The notes under the pieces: generated by a model | Seen by the model: the letters and a program-made list of their open reading frames with translations, nothing else | Database searches by the model: none | What the model was told of the DNA's origin: nothing | Program-made: the position numbers and the translations under genes | From: DASSKW01 sp035690065 | GTDB taxonomy: Bacteria > Pseudomonadota > Gammaproteobacteria > Natronospirales > REEB76 | Length of the DNA: 10,544 nucleotides | Assembly: GCA_035690065.1 (NCBI GenBank) | Contig: DASSKW010000086.1 | Coordinates: 1 to 10,544 of the forward strand | Reading direction: 5' to 3' | In this document: positions 1 to 7,029 of the stretch, one piece after another | Position numbering within the stretch: position 1 is the stretch's first letter | Layout: every line of letters starts with the position of its first letter

Positions 1-1
1 G

Positions 2-454
2 ATCGATTACACCCTCACCGATGAGGCAGGCACGGTCCTCGACAGCTCCAAGGGGCAGGCGCCACTCGCTTATCTGCACGGTGGTGGCAACATCATCCCC
101 GGCCTCGAAGAAGCATTGGAAGGCAAGCAGGCAGGGGCACAGCTCAAGGTCGCAGTACCACCGGAGAAAGGCTACGGTCCGCGCAACGAATCCATGACCC
201 AGAAAGTGCCGCGCAACATGTTCGATACCAAGCAGGAGATCAACCCCGGGATGCGGTTCCATGCCGAGGGCGAACACGGCACACACACTGTCACTGTCAT
301 TGCAGTGGACGATGAACACGTGACAGTGGATGGCAACCATCCGCTGGCCGGCAAAGTACTGAACTTCGACGTCAATGTTGTGGAAGTCCGTGCTGCCACC
401 GACGAAGAACTTTCACATGGCCATGTGCATGGTGCCGGTGGACACGAACACTAA
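2..454 (+). CDS. slyD: SlyD-type FKBP peptidyl-prolyl cis-trans isomerase (5' partial)
   Basis: Cytoplasmic prolyl isomerase and folding helper; in the SlyD family the His-rich tail also binds nickel. The reading frame is open from base 2, so the N-terminus lies outside the window; by comparison with E. coli SlyD only about 10 residues are missing. About 150 residues are visible. They begin with the FKBP half (IDYTLTDEAG, then PLAYLHGGGNIIPGLEEALEG). The insert-in-flap chaperone domain follows (QKVPRNMFDTKQEINPGMRF to VDGNHPLAGK), and then the return FKBP strand (LNFDVNVVEVRAAT). The end, EELSHGHVHGAGGHEH, is a short His-rich tail with no Cys, much shorter than the Cys/His-rich tail of E. coli SlyD (196 residues). 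The gene is convergent with der, and the terminator at 617-646 can serve it. Family assignment is confident; the true start is unknown. Confidence 0.9.
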   Translation: MDYTLTDEAGTVLDSSKGQAPLAYLHGGGNIIPGLEEALEGKQAGAQLKVAVPPEKGYGPRNESMTQKVPRNMFDTKQEINPGMRFHAEGEHGTHTVTVIAVDDEHVTVDGNHPLAGKVLNFDVNVVEVRAATDEELSHGHVHGAGGHEH

Positions 455-636
455 AGCTGCACCAGAAATCGCTCTATTGGTTTCTGGCGGTGTTGGGAAT
501 AATCCCGGAATCCTCATGTATTCGCATATACACCCTGGTTCCTCGATTATTTCCATCCACCCGGAAAACCGGGATGGCTGATTTCCAGAAACATCATTAA
601 CGCGATCCATGACACGAAATAGCGCGGGGTCCCGCG
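455..636. other. Intergenic region between slyD and der
   Basis: This gap lies between the convergent genes. I see no credible gene in it. A small imperfect hairpin occurs at 553-577 (CCCGG, AAAA loop, CCGGG, flanked by CCAT/ATGG with a 3-base bulge) without a T-run. The strong terminator hairpin at its right edge is listed separately. The slyD 3' untranslated region would be about 160 bases if transcription ends there. Confidence 0.6.
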
Positions 637-646
637 CTATTTTTTT
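617..646 (+). terminator. Rho-independent terminator, slyD side, overlapping the der stop codon
   Basis: The arms AAATAGCGCGGG (617-628) and CCCGCGCTATTT (631-642) are perfectly complementary, and a run of six T follows on the + strand (641-646). With a 4-base loop the usable stem is 11 bp. On the minus strand the stem is followed only by ATTTCG, so termination of the der transcript here would be weaker but possible. The der stop codon (TAG, 639-637) lies inside the right arm. Confidence 0.85.
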
Positions 647-2043
647 GGCTTCTTGTCCTGTTTGCCGATACGGCGCTGGCGCTTCGCGACCAGCGCCTTC
701 TTGGGCGTCAATTTCTTGCGCCGCCCCGAATAGGGGTTCTTGCCGGTGCGGAATTCGATGCGAACCGGCGTCCCGTACAGATCGAATGCCTCGCGGAAAG
801 TGTGAGCGAGATAACGTTGATACGTATCAGGTACCGATTCGGTCTGATTTCCATGGATCACGATCACCGGTGGATTGCGTCCACCCTGATGCGCGTAACG
901 CAATTTTATGCGACGGCCTTTCACCAACGGTGGCTGGTGTTGCTTGATCGCCGCTTCCAGTGTCCGGGTCAGTTCGGGAGTCGAGAGTTCCCGGTTGGCA
1001 GCACGATGGGCAGCGTCGACAGCCTTCATGACATCGCCGACGCCGGTACCATGCAAGGCGGAGATGAAAAACAGTCGCGCGAAATCCAGGAACGGCAGTT
1101 TGAGGTCGATGAGGCGCCGCACGTTGTTGCGCTGGTCGGTATCCAATCCATCCCATTTGTTGACCGCGATCACCAATGCTCGGCCGCGTTCCACGGCCAG
1201 ACCCAGCAATGACGCATCCTGTTCCGCCACGCCTTCATGTGCATCCAGCACTGCGATCACCACCTGTGCTCGATCGATCGCCTGCAAGGTCTTCACGATG
1301 CTGAATTTTTCGATCATCTCACTGACACGGGCCCGGCGTCGCACCCCCGCGGTATCGATCAGCATGTAGCTGCGGCCTTCGCGTTCGAATGGCACGAAGA
1401 TGCTGTCACGCGTGGTACCGGGCTGATCGAATGCGATCAAACGATCCTCGCCCAATAACCGGTTGATGAGTGTGGATTTGCCGACATTGGGCCGCCCGAT
1501 GACTGCGACCTGGATACGCGACTCATCGACATCGGCCGGCTCGTCCGTATCCGGCGGCAACGCATCCAGTATTACCTGCATCAGGTCCGCGATGCCGTGA
1601 CCGTGCGCTGCGGCCATCGCATGCGGTTCCCCCAGACCCAACGCATGGAATTCGCTGGTGACGATATCCGCATCCATGCCTTCGGTCTTGTTGACAGCGA
1701 GGTACAACGGTTTGCCAGCCCGCCGCAACTGCGCTGCGATATGATGGTCGGCGCTGGTCAAGCCGGCCCGACCGTCCACCAGAAAGACCGCGGCATCCGC
1801 TTCCTCGAATGCTTTCAGGGTCTGCCGCGCCATCAACCCCATGATCCCTTCACCCTCGCCGTCCAGCCCGCCGGTATCTACCACCACATACGGGCGCGGA
1901 CCGATCTTGCCGAATCCGTACTGACGGTCGCGAGTCAAACCGGGCACGTCGGCCACCAGTGCATCTCGCGAACGGGTCACGAAATTGAAGAACGTGGATT
2001 TTCCGACATTGGGCCGGCCGACGAGAGCGATGACTGGCAACAT
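637..2043 (-). CDS. der: Ribosome biogenesis GTPase Der (EngA)
   Basis: Essential GTPase with two tandem G domains that acts in late assembly of the 50S ribosomal subunit in the cytoplasm. The protein has 468 residues, close to the family norm. G domain 1 shows the P-loop GRPNVGKS at 9-16, DTGG at 56-59 and a G4 motif NKTE at 118-121. G domain 2 shows GRPNVGKS at 183-190, DTAG at 230-233 and NKWD at 295-298. The C-terminal KH-like domain (about 350-445) contains GRRIKLRYAHQ and RTGKNPYSGR and ends in a Lys/Arg-rich tail, consistent with rRNA binding. The ATG start places the P-loop right at the N-terminus, as usual. It is the last gene of the minus-strand series, 81 bases after bamB with a UUCG hairpin between them. 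One small oddity is Glu rather than the usual Asp in the first G4 motif. Confidence 0.97.
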   Translation of the reverse strand: MLPVIALVGRPNVGKSTFFNFVTRSRDALVADVPGLTRDRQYGFGKIGPRPYVVVDTGGLDGEGEGIMGLMARQTLKAFEEADAAVFLVDGRAGLTSADHHIAAQLRRAGKPLYLAVNKTEGMDADIVTSEFHALGLGEPHAMAAAHGHGIADLMQVILDALPPDTDEPADVDESRIQVAVIGRPNVGKSTLINRLLGEDRLIAFDQPGTTRDSIFVPFEREGRSYMLIDTAGVRRRARVSEMIEKFSIVKTLQAIDRAQVVIAVLDAHEGVAEQDASLLGLAVERGRALVIAVNKWDGLDTDQRNNVRRLIDLKLPFLDFARLFFISALHGTGVGDVMKAVDAAHRAANRELSTPELTRTLEAAIKQHQPPLVKGRRIKLRYAHQGGRNPPVIVIHGNQTESVPDTYQRYLAHTFREAFDLYGTPVRIEFRTGKNPYSGRRKKLTPKKALVAKRQRRIGKQDKKPKK

Positions 2044-2072
2044 GGTTATATTCGCACTCGCAAGTTAAGAAG

Positions 2073-2092
2073 CAGGCGGCCGAAGCCGCCTG
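2073..2092 (-). terminator. UUCG-tetraloop hairpin between bamB and der (partial terminator or processing element)
   Basis: On the minus strand CAGGCGGC, loop TTCG, GCCGCCTG forms a perfect 8-bp stem closed by a C(UUCG)G tetraloop, one of the most stable RNA hairpins known. It lies about 30 bases after the bamB stop and 30 bases before the der start. The following bases (CTTCTTAACTT) are only weakly T-rich, so it is not a textbook terminator. It could attenuate transcription into der or protect the upstream mRNA 3' end. The structure is clear; the role is inferred. Confidence 0.6.
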
Positions 2093-2124
2093 TCCAGAGT
2101 ATCACTTACCGTATCCGCACAGGC

Positions 2125-3279
2125 TTATTGCTGCTTATCCGGCTTCACGATCCGATAGGCGGCAAGATCGCCCCCTGTGGACAATGCTACCAGCAGACCA
2201 CCTGCGACGATGGGCGGCGCCTGGATCGCATCGCTGTCGAGACTGACGCGGGCCACGAACGAGCCATCGGTGGCCGACATGAAATGCAGATAACCATCCA
2301 GATCGCCGACTACCACCGTGCCCTGATAAGGGACGGGTAGCGTGACATCACGCGCGCGTAATGCAGGCTGGGTCCAGGCCGGGACACCCGTATCTTTCTT
2401 CAGTGCCCAGACACCACCATGTATATCGCTCACATAAGCATGTTCGTCATCGATGCTGACGCCGGTATAACTCGACATGTCCCGCGACCATAATATCTGG
2501 CCATTGTCGGAGGCTATCTCGGCAATCTTTCCCTGATATGTGACAGCAAACAGATTATTCGGATCTGCCGCAACTACCCCGTCCAGGTCAGTCAACCTCG
2601 ACAGTTCATCGCTACCCGTCGGCGCGCTCACAGTCACCTCCCAGCGCTGACTACCGTCAACAAGGTTCAACGCCAGCAGTTTGCCGGTATTCAGACCGAC
2701 ATATACCGTGCTGCCGATGATGAGTGGCGCAGCACTGCCGCGCAGCGAGAGTTTCGGTGGCTCACGGGAAATACTCCAGAGTTTCTGGCCGGTATCCGGT
2801 GACAGCGCGATCACGTGCCCATCGGTGGTGTGCAATATCACGTCACTGTTGCTTATCGCCGGGCTGGCAAGTATCTCGGCATCCACCTTGACCTGCCAGA
2901 GCTTCTTGCCAGTGCTGGCATCCAGCGCCAGCACCGTACCATCCTGTGCTGTGACTACTACCAGATTATTGCCAACTCCCGGTCCCGCGCTGAATGCAAG
3001 GTCGGTGTCCACTTTCCACTGTCGTTCACCATCCTTCAATCTGAACGCATAGACGTCGCCATTATCCGATGCCGCATACACATTATTGCCATCGCTGGCA
3101 GGCACGATCCCGAGATGCAAGATCGCAGCGGAAGATCCGATGGAGCGGCTCCATACCTGTTCGACTTTTACTGAAGGATTGAATTTGACCAGTTTTGCTG
3201 GTGGCTCGACGTTATTGCTCAGGCAACCACTCAACAATAAAGCGAGTATGCAGACAGAGAGGGCAACTGATTTTTTCAC
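2125..3279 (-). CDS. bamB: Outer membrane protein assembly factor BamB (lipoprotein)
   Basis: Outer-membrane lipoprotein of the BAM complex, which inserts beta-barrel proteins into the outer membrane; BamB binds BamA from the periplasm. It has 384 residues (E. coli 392). The N-terminus is a lipoprotein signal peptide (MKKSVALSVCILALLLSG) with lipobox LSGC and lipidated Cys19; residue +2 is Leu, not the Asp retention signal. The rest is a run of PQQ/WD-like blades with the pattern DGxVxALDxxTGxxLW, for example DGTVLALDASTGKKLWQV and DGHVIALSPDTGQKLWSI. About eight are visible, fitting an eight-bladed propeller. The start is GTG (3279-3277); AGGAG at 3290-3294 lies 10 bases upstream. It overlaps the yfgM stop by 4 bases (GTGA), so translation is probably coupled. 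Confidence 0.95.
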   Translation of the reverse strand: MKKSVALSVCILALLLSGCLSNNVEPPAKLVKFNPSVKVEQVWSRSIGSSAAILHLGIVPASDGNNVYAASDNGDVYAFRLKDGERQWKVDTDLAFSAGPGVGNNLVVVTAQDGTVLALDASTGKKLWQVKVDAEILASPAISNSDVILHTTDGHVIALSPDTGQKLWSISREPPKLSLRGSAAPLIIGSTVYVGLNTGKLLALNLVDGSQRWEVTVSAPTGSDELSRLTDLDGVVAADPNNLFAVTYQGKIAEIASDNGQILWSRDMSSYTGVSIDDEHAYVSDIHGGVWALKKDTGVPAWTQPALRARDVTLPVPYQGTVVVGDLDGYLHFMSATDGSFVARVSLDSDAIQAPPIVAGGLLVALSTGGDLAAYRIVKPDKQQ

Positions 3280-3944
3280 TTGGGTTTTGCTCCTGCTGCC
3301 GGCTTGTCGGTCATTGTTGCGGCGAGACTGTTGAGTTTCATCTGGATCAATGATTTATCGCCCATGTCATCGCTCCATTCAGCAAGTGCCTCACCATAAG
3401 CGGCGCGCGCCTTCTGGATATTCCCCAGCTTCGCATAAGCATCGCCACGTACGTCGGCATAGAGCGCCGCAAACCCGCCCTCATCCTTGACCGTCAGTAC
3501 ATCGAGTGCCGCCTGTGCATCGCCCACCGCAAGCTTCACTCGTGCCAGGCGCAATTTCGCCAGCAGCACCAGGTTCTGGTCCTTGCTGTGCTGAATTACC
3601 CAGTTCAACATCTTCATACTGTCATCGGGCTTGTTGTTCTGGATCTCATACCGCGCCATCGCGAGGGCAGCCTGTGCCGCATAAGGTGTATCGGCGTATT
3701 CGCTGGTGATGCTATCGCTGAGTTTGAGCGCTTCCGGGCCCTGATCGGCCGAGAGTGCGCCCGTCATGCTGTCGTATAAAGCTGAGGCTGCGGCACTACG
3801 GGTCTGCACACGACGCTGCCAGTAACGCCAGCCGCCGATAATGAGCAGCGCGATGATGATGCCAGCCAGAATGGAACGATAGTTCTCAAGCCACCACTTC
3901 TTGAGCCGTTCCGCCTGTTCACGATCCGATAGATATTCGTCCAC
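3276..3944 (-). CDS. yfgM: YfgM-like membrane-anchored TPR protein (ancillary SecYEG translocon subunit)
   Basis: Inner-membrane protein with one N-terminal transmembrane helix and a periplasmic TPR-like domain. In E. coli YfgM associates with SecYEG and PpiD and helps pass proteins to periplasmic chaperones. The protein has 222 residues (E. coli about 206). The start MDEYLSDREQAERLKKWW is the typical cytoplasmic leader; the membrane segment is about 24-39 (SILAGIIIALLIIGGW), followed by positive residues (RYWQRR). Helical repeats occupy about 55-205 (for example YAAQAALAMARYEIQNN and AKLRLARVKLAVGDAQAALDVL). The start codon is GTG (3944-3942), with AGGAG at 3951-3955 six bases away. It lies between hisS and bamB, its standard place, and overlaps bamB by 4 bases. 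Confidence 0.92.
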   Translation of the reverse strand: MDEYLSDREQAERLKKWWLENYRSILAGIIIALLIIGGWRYWQRRVQTRSAAASALYDSMTGALSADQGPEALKLSDSITSEYADTPYAAQAALAMARYEIQNNKPDDSMKMLNWVIQHSKDQNLVLLAKLRLARVKLAVGDAQAALDVLTVKDEGGFAALYADVRGDAYAKLGNIQKARAAYGEALAEWSDDMGDKSLIQMKLNSLAATMTDKPAAGAKPK

Positions 3945-3950
3945 ACTTCA

Positions 3951-3955
3951 CTCCT
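3951..3955 (-). promoter_or_regulatory. Ribosome binding site supporting the GTG start of yfgM
   Basis: AGGAG on the minus strand lies 6 bases before the GTG at 3944-3942. It decides the start of yfgM, because no in-frame ATG precedes the conserved DEYLSDREQ leader. Confidence 0.75.
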
Positions 3956-3994
3956 GCATGATTCATGTACTTGAACGCTCTGAAACCAGTATTT

Positions 3995-5266
3995 TCAATC
4001 CATCTGTCCGGCAATAAATGAAACCAGTGCATCCCATGCCAGTTCCTGTTGCTCACCGCTCTCGCGTAACGGTTTAATTGACGCACGTCCGTTGGCAGCT
4101 TCCTGATCCCCCACGATCACTGCAAACATCGCGCCGCTCTTGTCGGCACGCTTCAATTGGTTACCGAAATTGCCGCCGCTGCAATCCATCACCAGCCGCA
4201 ATCCCGGCAAGGCGTCACGCAAGCGTTCCGCCAGCAGGAACCCGGCACGTTCTGCCGCAGCACCCACCCGCACCATATAGAGTTGCGGCGTGCTATCGGG
4301 CATCGGAACGCCTTCCTCTTCCATCAGCGCGATCAAGCGCTCCACGCCCATGGCGAACCCGACTGCCGGAGTCGGACGCCCGCCCAGTTGCGCGACCAGT
4401 CCATCGTAACGGCCACCGGAGCACACCGCGTCCTGTGCGCCGAGTCGATCCGTGACCCACTCGAATACTGTACGTGAATAGTAGTCGAGACCTCTTACCA
4501 GCCGTGGATTGACGCGATACTCCACGCCAGCCGCATCCAGCAATGCCTGCAATGCCTCGAAATGCCGTTGCGATTCATCATCCAGATGCTCCATCAGACT
4601 GGGCGCAGCTGCGATCACCTCATTCATCCCGGGCGCCTTGCTGTCCAGTACCCGCAACGGATTGGTCGCCAGACGCCGTTTGCTGTCCTCATCAAGCTGG
4701 TCCAGATGTTGCGAGAGATACGCGACCAGTTTCTCCCGGTAAACACTCCGTGCTTCCAGCGTGCCCAGAGAATTAATCTGCAGGGCGACTCGTCCGATGC
4801 CGAGACGTTTCCACAAGCGCGCCAGCATCACGATCAATTCCGCATCCACATCCGGGCCGGCAAGTCCGAACGCTTCCACGCCGATCTGATGGAACTGCCG
4901 ATAACGGCCCTTCTGGGGGCGCTCGTGACGGAACATCGGTCCGGCATACCAGACCCGCTGCACCTGGTTGTACAGCAGGCCATTGGAAAGCCCGGCCCGC
5001 ACACACCCTGCGGTACCCTCGGGGCGCAGCGTCAGACTCTCGCCATTGCGATCCTCGAAACTGTACATTTCCTTCTCGACGATGTCGGTGACTTCGCCGA
5101 TGGAGCGCGCGAACAGTTCCGTCTTCTCCACGATCGGAAACCGTATCTCACGGTAAGCGTAACCCGACAATACTTCGCGGGTCACACTCTCCAATTGCTG
5201 CCAGCGCGGTGTCGCGTCCGGCAATATATCGTTCATGCCCCTGACGGGCTGGATCAGATTGGCCAA
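3995..5266 (-). CDS. hisS: Histidine--tRNA ligase
   Basis: Class II aminoacyl-tRNA synthetase that charges tRNA-His with histidine in the cytoplasm. It has 423 residues (E. coli 424). Visible motifs are the N-terminal IQPVRGMNDILP and TLRPEGTAGCVRA (79-91). Motif 2 is FRHERPQKGRYRQFHQ (112-127). The His-specific signatures are LVRGLDYYSRTVFEW (256-270) and CSGGRYDGL (282-290), and motif 3 is AVGFAMGVERL (301-311). A C-terminal anticodon-binding domain follows (about 328-423). The start is TTG (5266-5264): the conserved N-terminus needs it, since the next ATG is codon 11, inside the RGMND motif. AAGGTG stands five bases upstream. The gene follows rodZ directly, without the ispG gene present at this point in many relatives. 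Confidence 0.97.
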   Translation of the reverse strand: MANLIQPVRGMNDILPDATPRWQQLESVTREVLSGYAYREIRFPIVEKTELFARSIGEVTDIVEKEMYSFEDRNGESLTLRPEGTAGCVRAGLSNGLLYNQVQRVWYAGPMFRHERPQKGRYRQFHQIGVEAFGLAGPDVDAELIVMLARLWKRLGIGRVALQINSLGTLEARSVYREKLVAYLSQHLDQLDEDSKRRLATNPLRVLDSKAPGMNEVIAAAPSLMEHLDDESQRHFEALQALLDAAGVEYRVNPRLVRGLDYYSRTVFEWVTDRLGAQDAVCSGGRYDGLVAQLGGRPTPAVGFAMGVERLIALMEEEGVPMPDSTPQLYMVRVGAAAERAGFLLAERLRDALPGLRLVMDCSGGNFGNQLKRADKSGAMFAVIVGDQEAANGRASIKPLRESGEQQELAWDALVSFIAGQMD

Positions 5267-5271
5267 TGGAA

Positions 5272-5277
5272 CACCTT
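5272..5277 (-). promoter_or_regulatory. Ribosome binding site supporting the TTG start of hisS
   Basis: AAGGTG on the minus strand lies 5 bases before the TTG at 5266-5264. Together with the conserved N-terminal residues ANLIQPVRGMND it fixes TTG as the initiation codon. Confidence 0.7.
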
Positions 5278-5299
5278 GAAATCGTTTGAATCCGATCGC

Positions 5300-6271
5300 T
5301 CAGCCGGCCTGGCCGGCGTCACTCCCGGTTCCACCAAGCTTGAATCGGGCTGTATTGTCAGCACGCGTGTACGGCGTCTGATCGAATTTGCTGCCATCCA
5401 ACTGGATACTTACTCCCGGCGCGTTACCCAGAAATACCTGCAAGGGCCCCGTACCTGATAATTCGACGTGCTCGCCGGCCGGCGCCAGATCGTAGTACAG
5501 CCGCTTGCCAGTGGCGTCATAGACTTCGATCCAGGATGCCTGGTCCAGCAGGAACTGGACATGGATCAGGACTTGCCCGGCTGTGGCCAATGGTTGCGCG
5601 GGACTTTGCGCAGTCGCGACGGCAGCGCGTGCCGGGGTCGCCGGAGGCAACGCGACAGGCCTGGTCACATGCCGCTCCGGTATGGATGCGACTTGCTGGC
5701 TGGACTTCTTCTCCGCATGGCTCTCGACAGATACCGGAGTCCTGGCTGCCGGAATGGCGGCTGCAGCATCCGCTGTCTGCAAACTGGTCTGCGTTGGTGC
5801 GGACATCACCGGTGCGCTAGCCGGATTCGCGGCGGGCACCTCAATTCTGGCCAGCTTGTCAGGAACCGGTTGTTCCCGGTGTACCCACCACGCTATCGCC
5901 AGTCCACACAGCACGACGATCACCAGCGCCGAGAATATCGGTGCCGAGGCACGGCGCATGCCGCCGTCGAGTTTCTGGGTTACCAGCGACGGAGCTGCCG
6001 GTTTGTCGGTCTCCTGTTCGTACTGCGCCAGCACTTGCTCCTCACCGAGGCCCAGCAATCGTGCATAGGCACGCAGATGTCCGCGCACGAAGATCGGGGC
6101 GCCGAGTGTCGAATAATCGCCTCGCTCCAGCGCATCGAGGATGAAGTCGCCGATATGCAATTCCTGCGAGGCCTGATGCAAAGACAGGCTGCGACGTTCC
6201 CGTGCAGCCTTGAGCTCGGCACCCAATGCCGTGCGCGGGCTATTGCTGTCCGGTGCGGCCTGGTTACTCAT
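5300..6271 (-). CDS. rodZ: RodZ-like cell-shape protein (HTH domain, one TM segment, DUF4115 C-terminus)
   Basis: Bitopic inner-membrane protein that links MreB filaments to the elongation machinery and so sets rod shape. It has 323 residues (E. coli 337). The cytoplasmic N-terminus carries a Cro/CI-type helix-turn-helix (about 16-75: LGAELKAARERRSLSLHQAS to GHLRAYARLLGL), which in RodZ binds MreB rather than DNA. The single membrane helix is about 111-130 (PIFSALVIVVLCGLAIAWWV). An Ala/Pro/Ser-rich periplasmic linker (about 140-230) leads to the C-terminal beta domain (LIHVQFLLDQASWIEVYDATG to FKLGGTG). The ATG overlaps the pilW stop by 4 bases (ATGA, 6268-6271). I see no good Shine-Dalgarno sequence, so translation is probably coupled to pilW. 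Confidence 0.92.
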   Translation of the reverse strand: MSNQAAPDSNSPRTALGAELKAARERRSLSLHQASQELHIGDFILDALERGDYSTLGAPIFVRGHLRAYARLLGLGEEQVLAQYEQETDKPAAPSLVTQKLDGGMRRASAPIFSALVIVVLCGLAIAWWVHREQPVPDKLARIEVPAANPASAPVMSAPTQTSLQTADAAAAIPAARTPVSVESHAEKKSSQQVASIPERHVTRPVALPPATPARAAVATAQSPAQPLATAGQVLIHVQFLLDQASWIEVYDATGKRLYYDLAPAGEHVELSGTGPLQVFLGNAPGVSIQLDGSKFDQTPYTRADNTARFKLGGTGSDAGQAG

Positions 6272-7029
6272 GGCGAATGATTGATCTGCTGTGCCTGGGG
6301 CGAATCCGGAAACAGGGTCCGCAGTTTCTTGGCATAGTCTGCAGCGTTCTGTTCATTTCCGAGCGCCCGCTCGGTCAGCACGCCCAGCAACAACACTTCG
6401 GGGCGAGGCTGCTTGGAAGCACTGTTGAAACGTTCGATGAATGCACGTGCTTGCAAATATTTTTTCTGCTGATAACTGATTTGCGCCATCTGATACAACG
6501 CGCTCGGGAAGATCGGGTTGATATCCAGCGCCTTGCGGAAGTACTGTTCGGCAGTCTTCATGTCCGGAATCTGGCTCGCGCACACCCCGGCATTGGTGTA
6601 AGCCGCATCCGGCGTCGCGTACAAGGCATTCTGAGCCGCTTCAAGGAAATACTTCTCGGATTTCTTCTGCTGGCCATGCTGGCACAGGAATACAGCATAG
6701 TTGTTCTGTACATCCGGATCGTCTGGCGCCTTGTCCAGGGCCTTTTCGTAGCTGTTCTCCGCCTTGTTGGTATCGCCGATACTGTCATACAGCAGCCCGA
6801 GCCCCAGATAGGCGTTGGCATTGTCCGGATTCTGCTCCAGTGCCTTCTGCAATTTCTGCATCGCCAAATCGCGGTTTCCCTGCTGCAGATAGGCCACACC
6901 GAGCTGGGTGTTGTAATCAGACGCTTGTTTCATCGAGACCTTGTCGCCCGCAAAAGTCGAACCGCTGCTGACACAACCGGCCAGCATCGCTGCCACAACC
7001 ACCCCGCTCCAGCGCATCAGTTTGTTCAT
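6268..7029 (-). CDS. pilW: Type IV pilus biogenesis/stability lipoprotein PilW (PilF)
   Basis: Pilotin lipoprotein that helps the secretin PilQ reach and multimerise in the outer membrane for type IV pilus assembly. It has 253 residues, matching Pseudomonas PilF. The N-terminus is a lipoprotein signal (MNKLMRWSGVVVAAMLAG) with lipobox LAGC and Cys19. TPR units follow: about 37-70 (YNTQLGVAYLQQGNRDLAMQ), 71-104 (ANAYLGLGLLYDSIGDTNKA), 105-138, 142-172 and 175-208. A Cys pair, Cys116 (FLCQHG) and Cys150 (AGVCAS), occurs in the TPR region. The start overlaps the rlmN stop by 4 bases (ATGA). GAGGTG, inside the end of rlmN, lies 5 bases before the ATG. Its presence suggests that the organism makes type IV pili. 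Confidence 0.92.
   Translation of the reverse strand: MNKLMRWSGVVVAAMLAGCVSSGSTFAGDKVSMKQASDYNTQLGVAYLQQGNRDLAMQKLQKALEQNPDNANAYLGLGLLYDSIGDTNKAENSYEKALDKAPDDPDVQNNYAVFLCQHGQQKKSEKYFLEAAQNALYATPDAAYTNAGVCASQIPDMKTAEQYFRKALDINPIFPSALYQMAQISYQQKKYLQARAFIERFNSASKQPRPEVLLLGVLTERALGNEQNAADYAKKLRTLFPDSPQAQQINHSP

Noticed and set aside
553..577. Hairpin CCCGG-AAAA-CCGGG downstream of slyD as a first terminator
   Set aside because: The stem is short with a bulge and has no T-run; the terminator at 617-646 is far stronger.
375..581. Small + strand frame running past the slyD end
   Set aside because: It overlaps the conserved slyD C-terminus in another frame and has no family resemblance.
1597..2340. 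+ strand open frame (247 codons) opposite der and the end of bamB
   Set aside because: It crosses two real genes on the other strand and has no domain signature.
3957..3967. Small palindrome CATGATTCATG between hisS and yfgM
   Set aside because: The 5-base arms around one central base are too short to support an operator or terminator; probably chance.
4562..5458. Long + strand open frame (298 codons) opposite hisS
   Set aside because: It lies antisense to an unambiguous hisS gene, shows no recognisable family motif, and is explained by GC-biased codon use.
5468..6280. + strand open frame (270 codons) opposite rodZ
   Set aside because: It is a mirror of the rodZ coding strand, is rich in Arg/Cys/His as expected for antisense translation, and has no recognisable protein.
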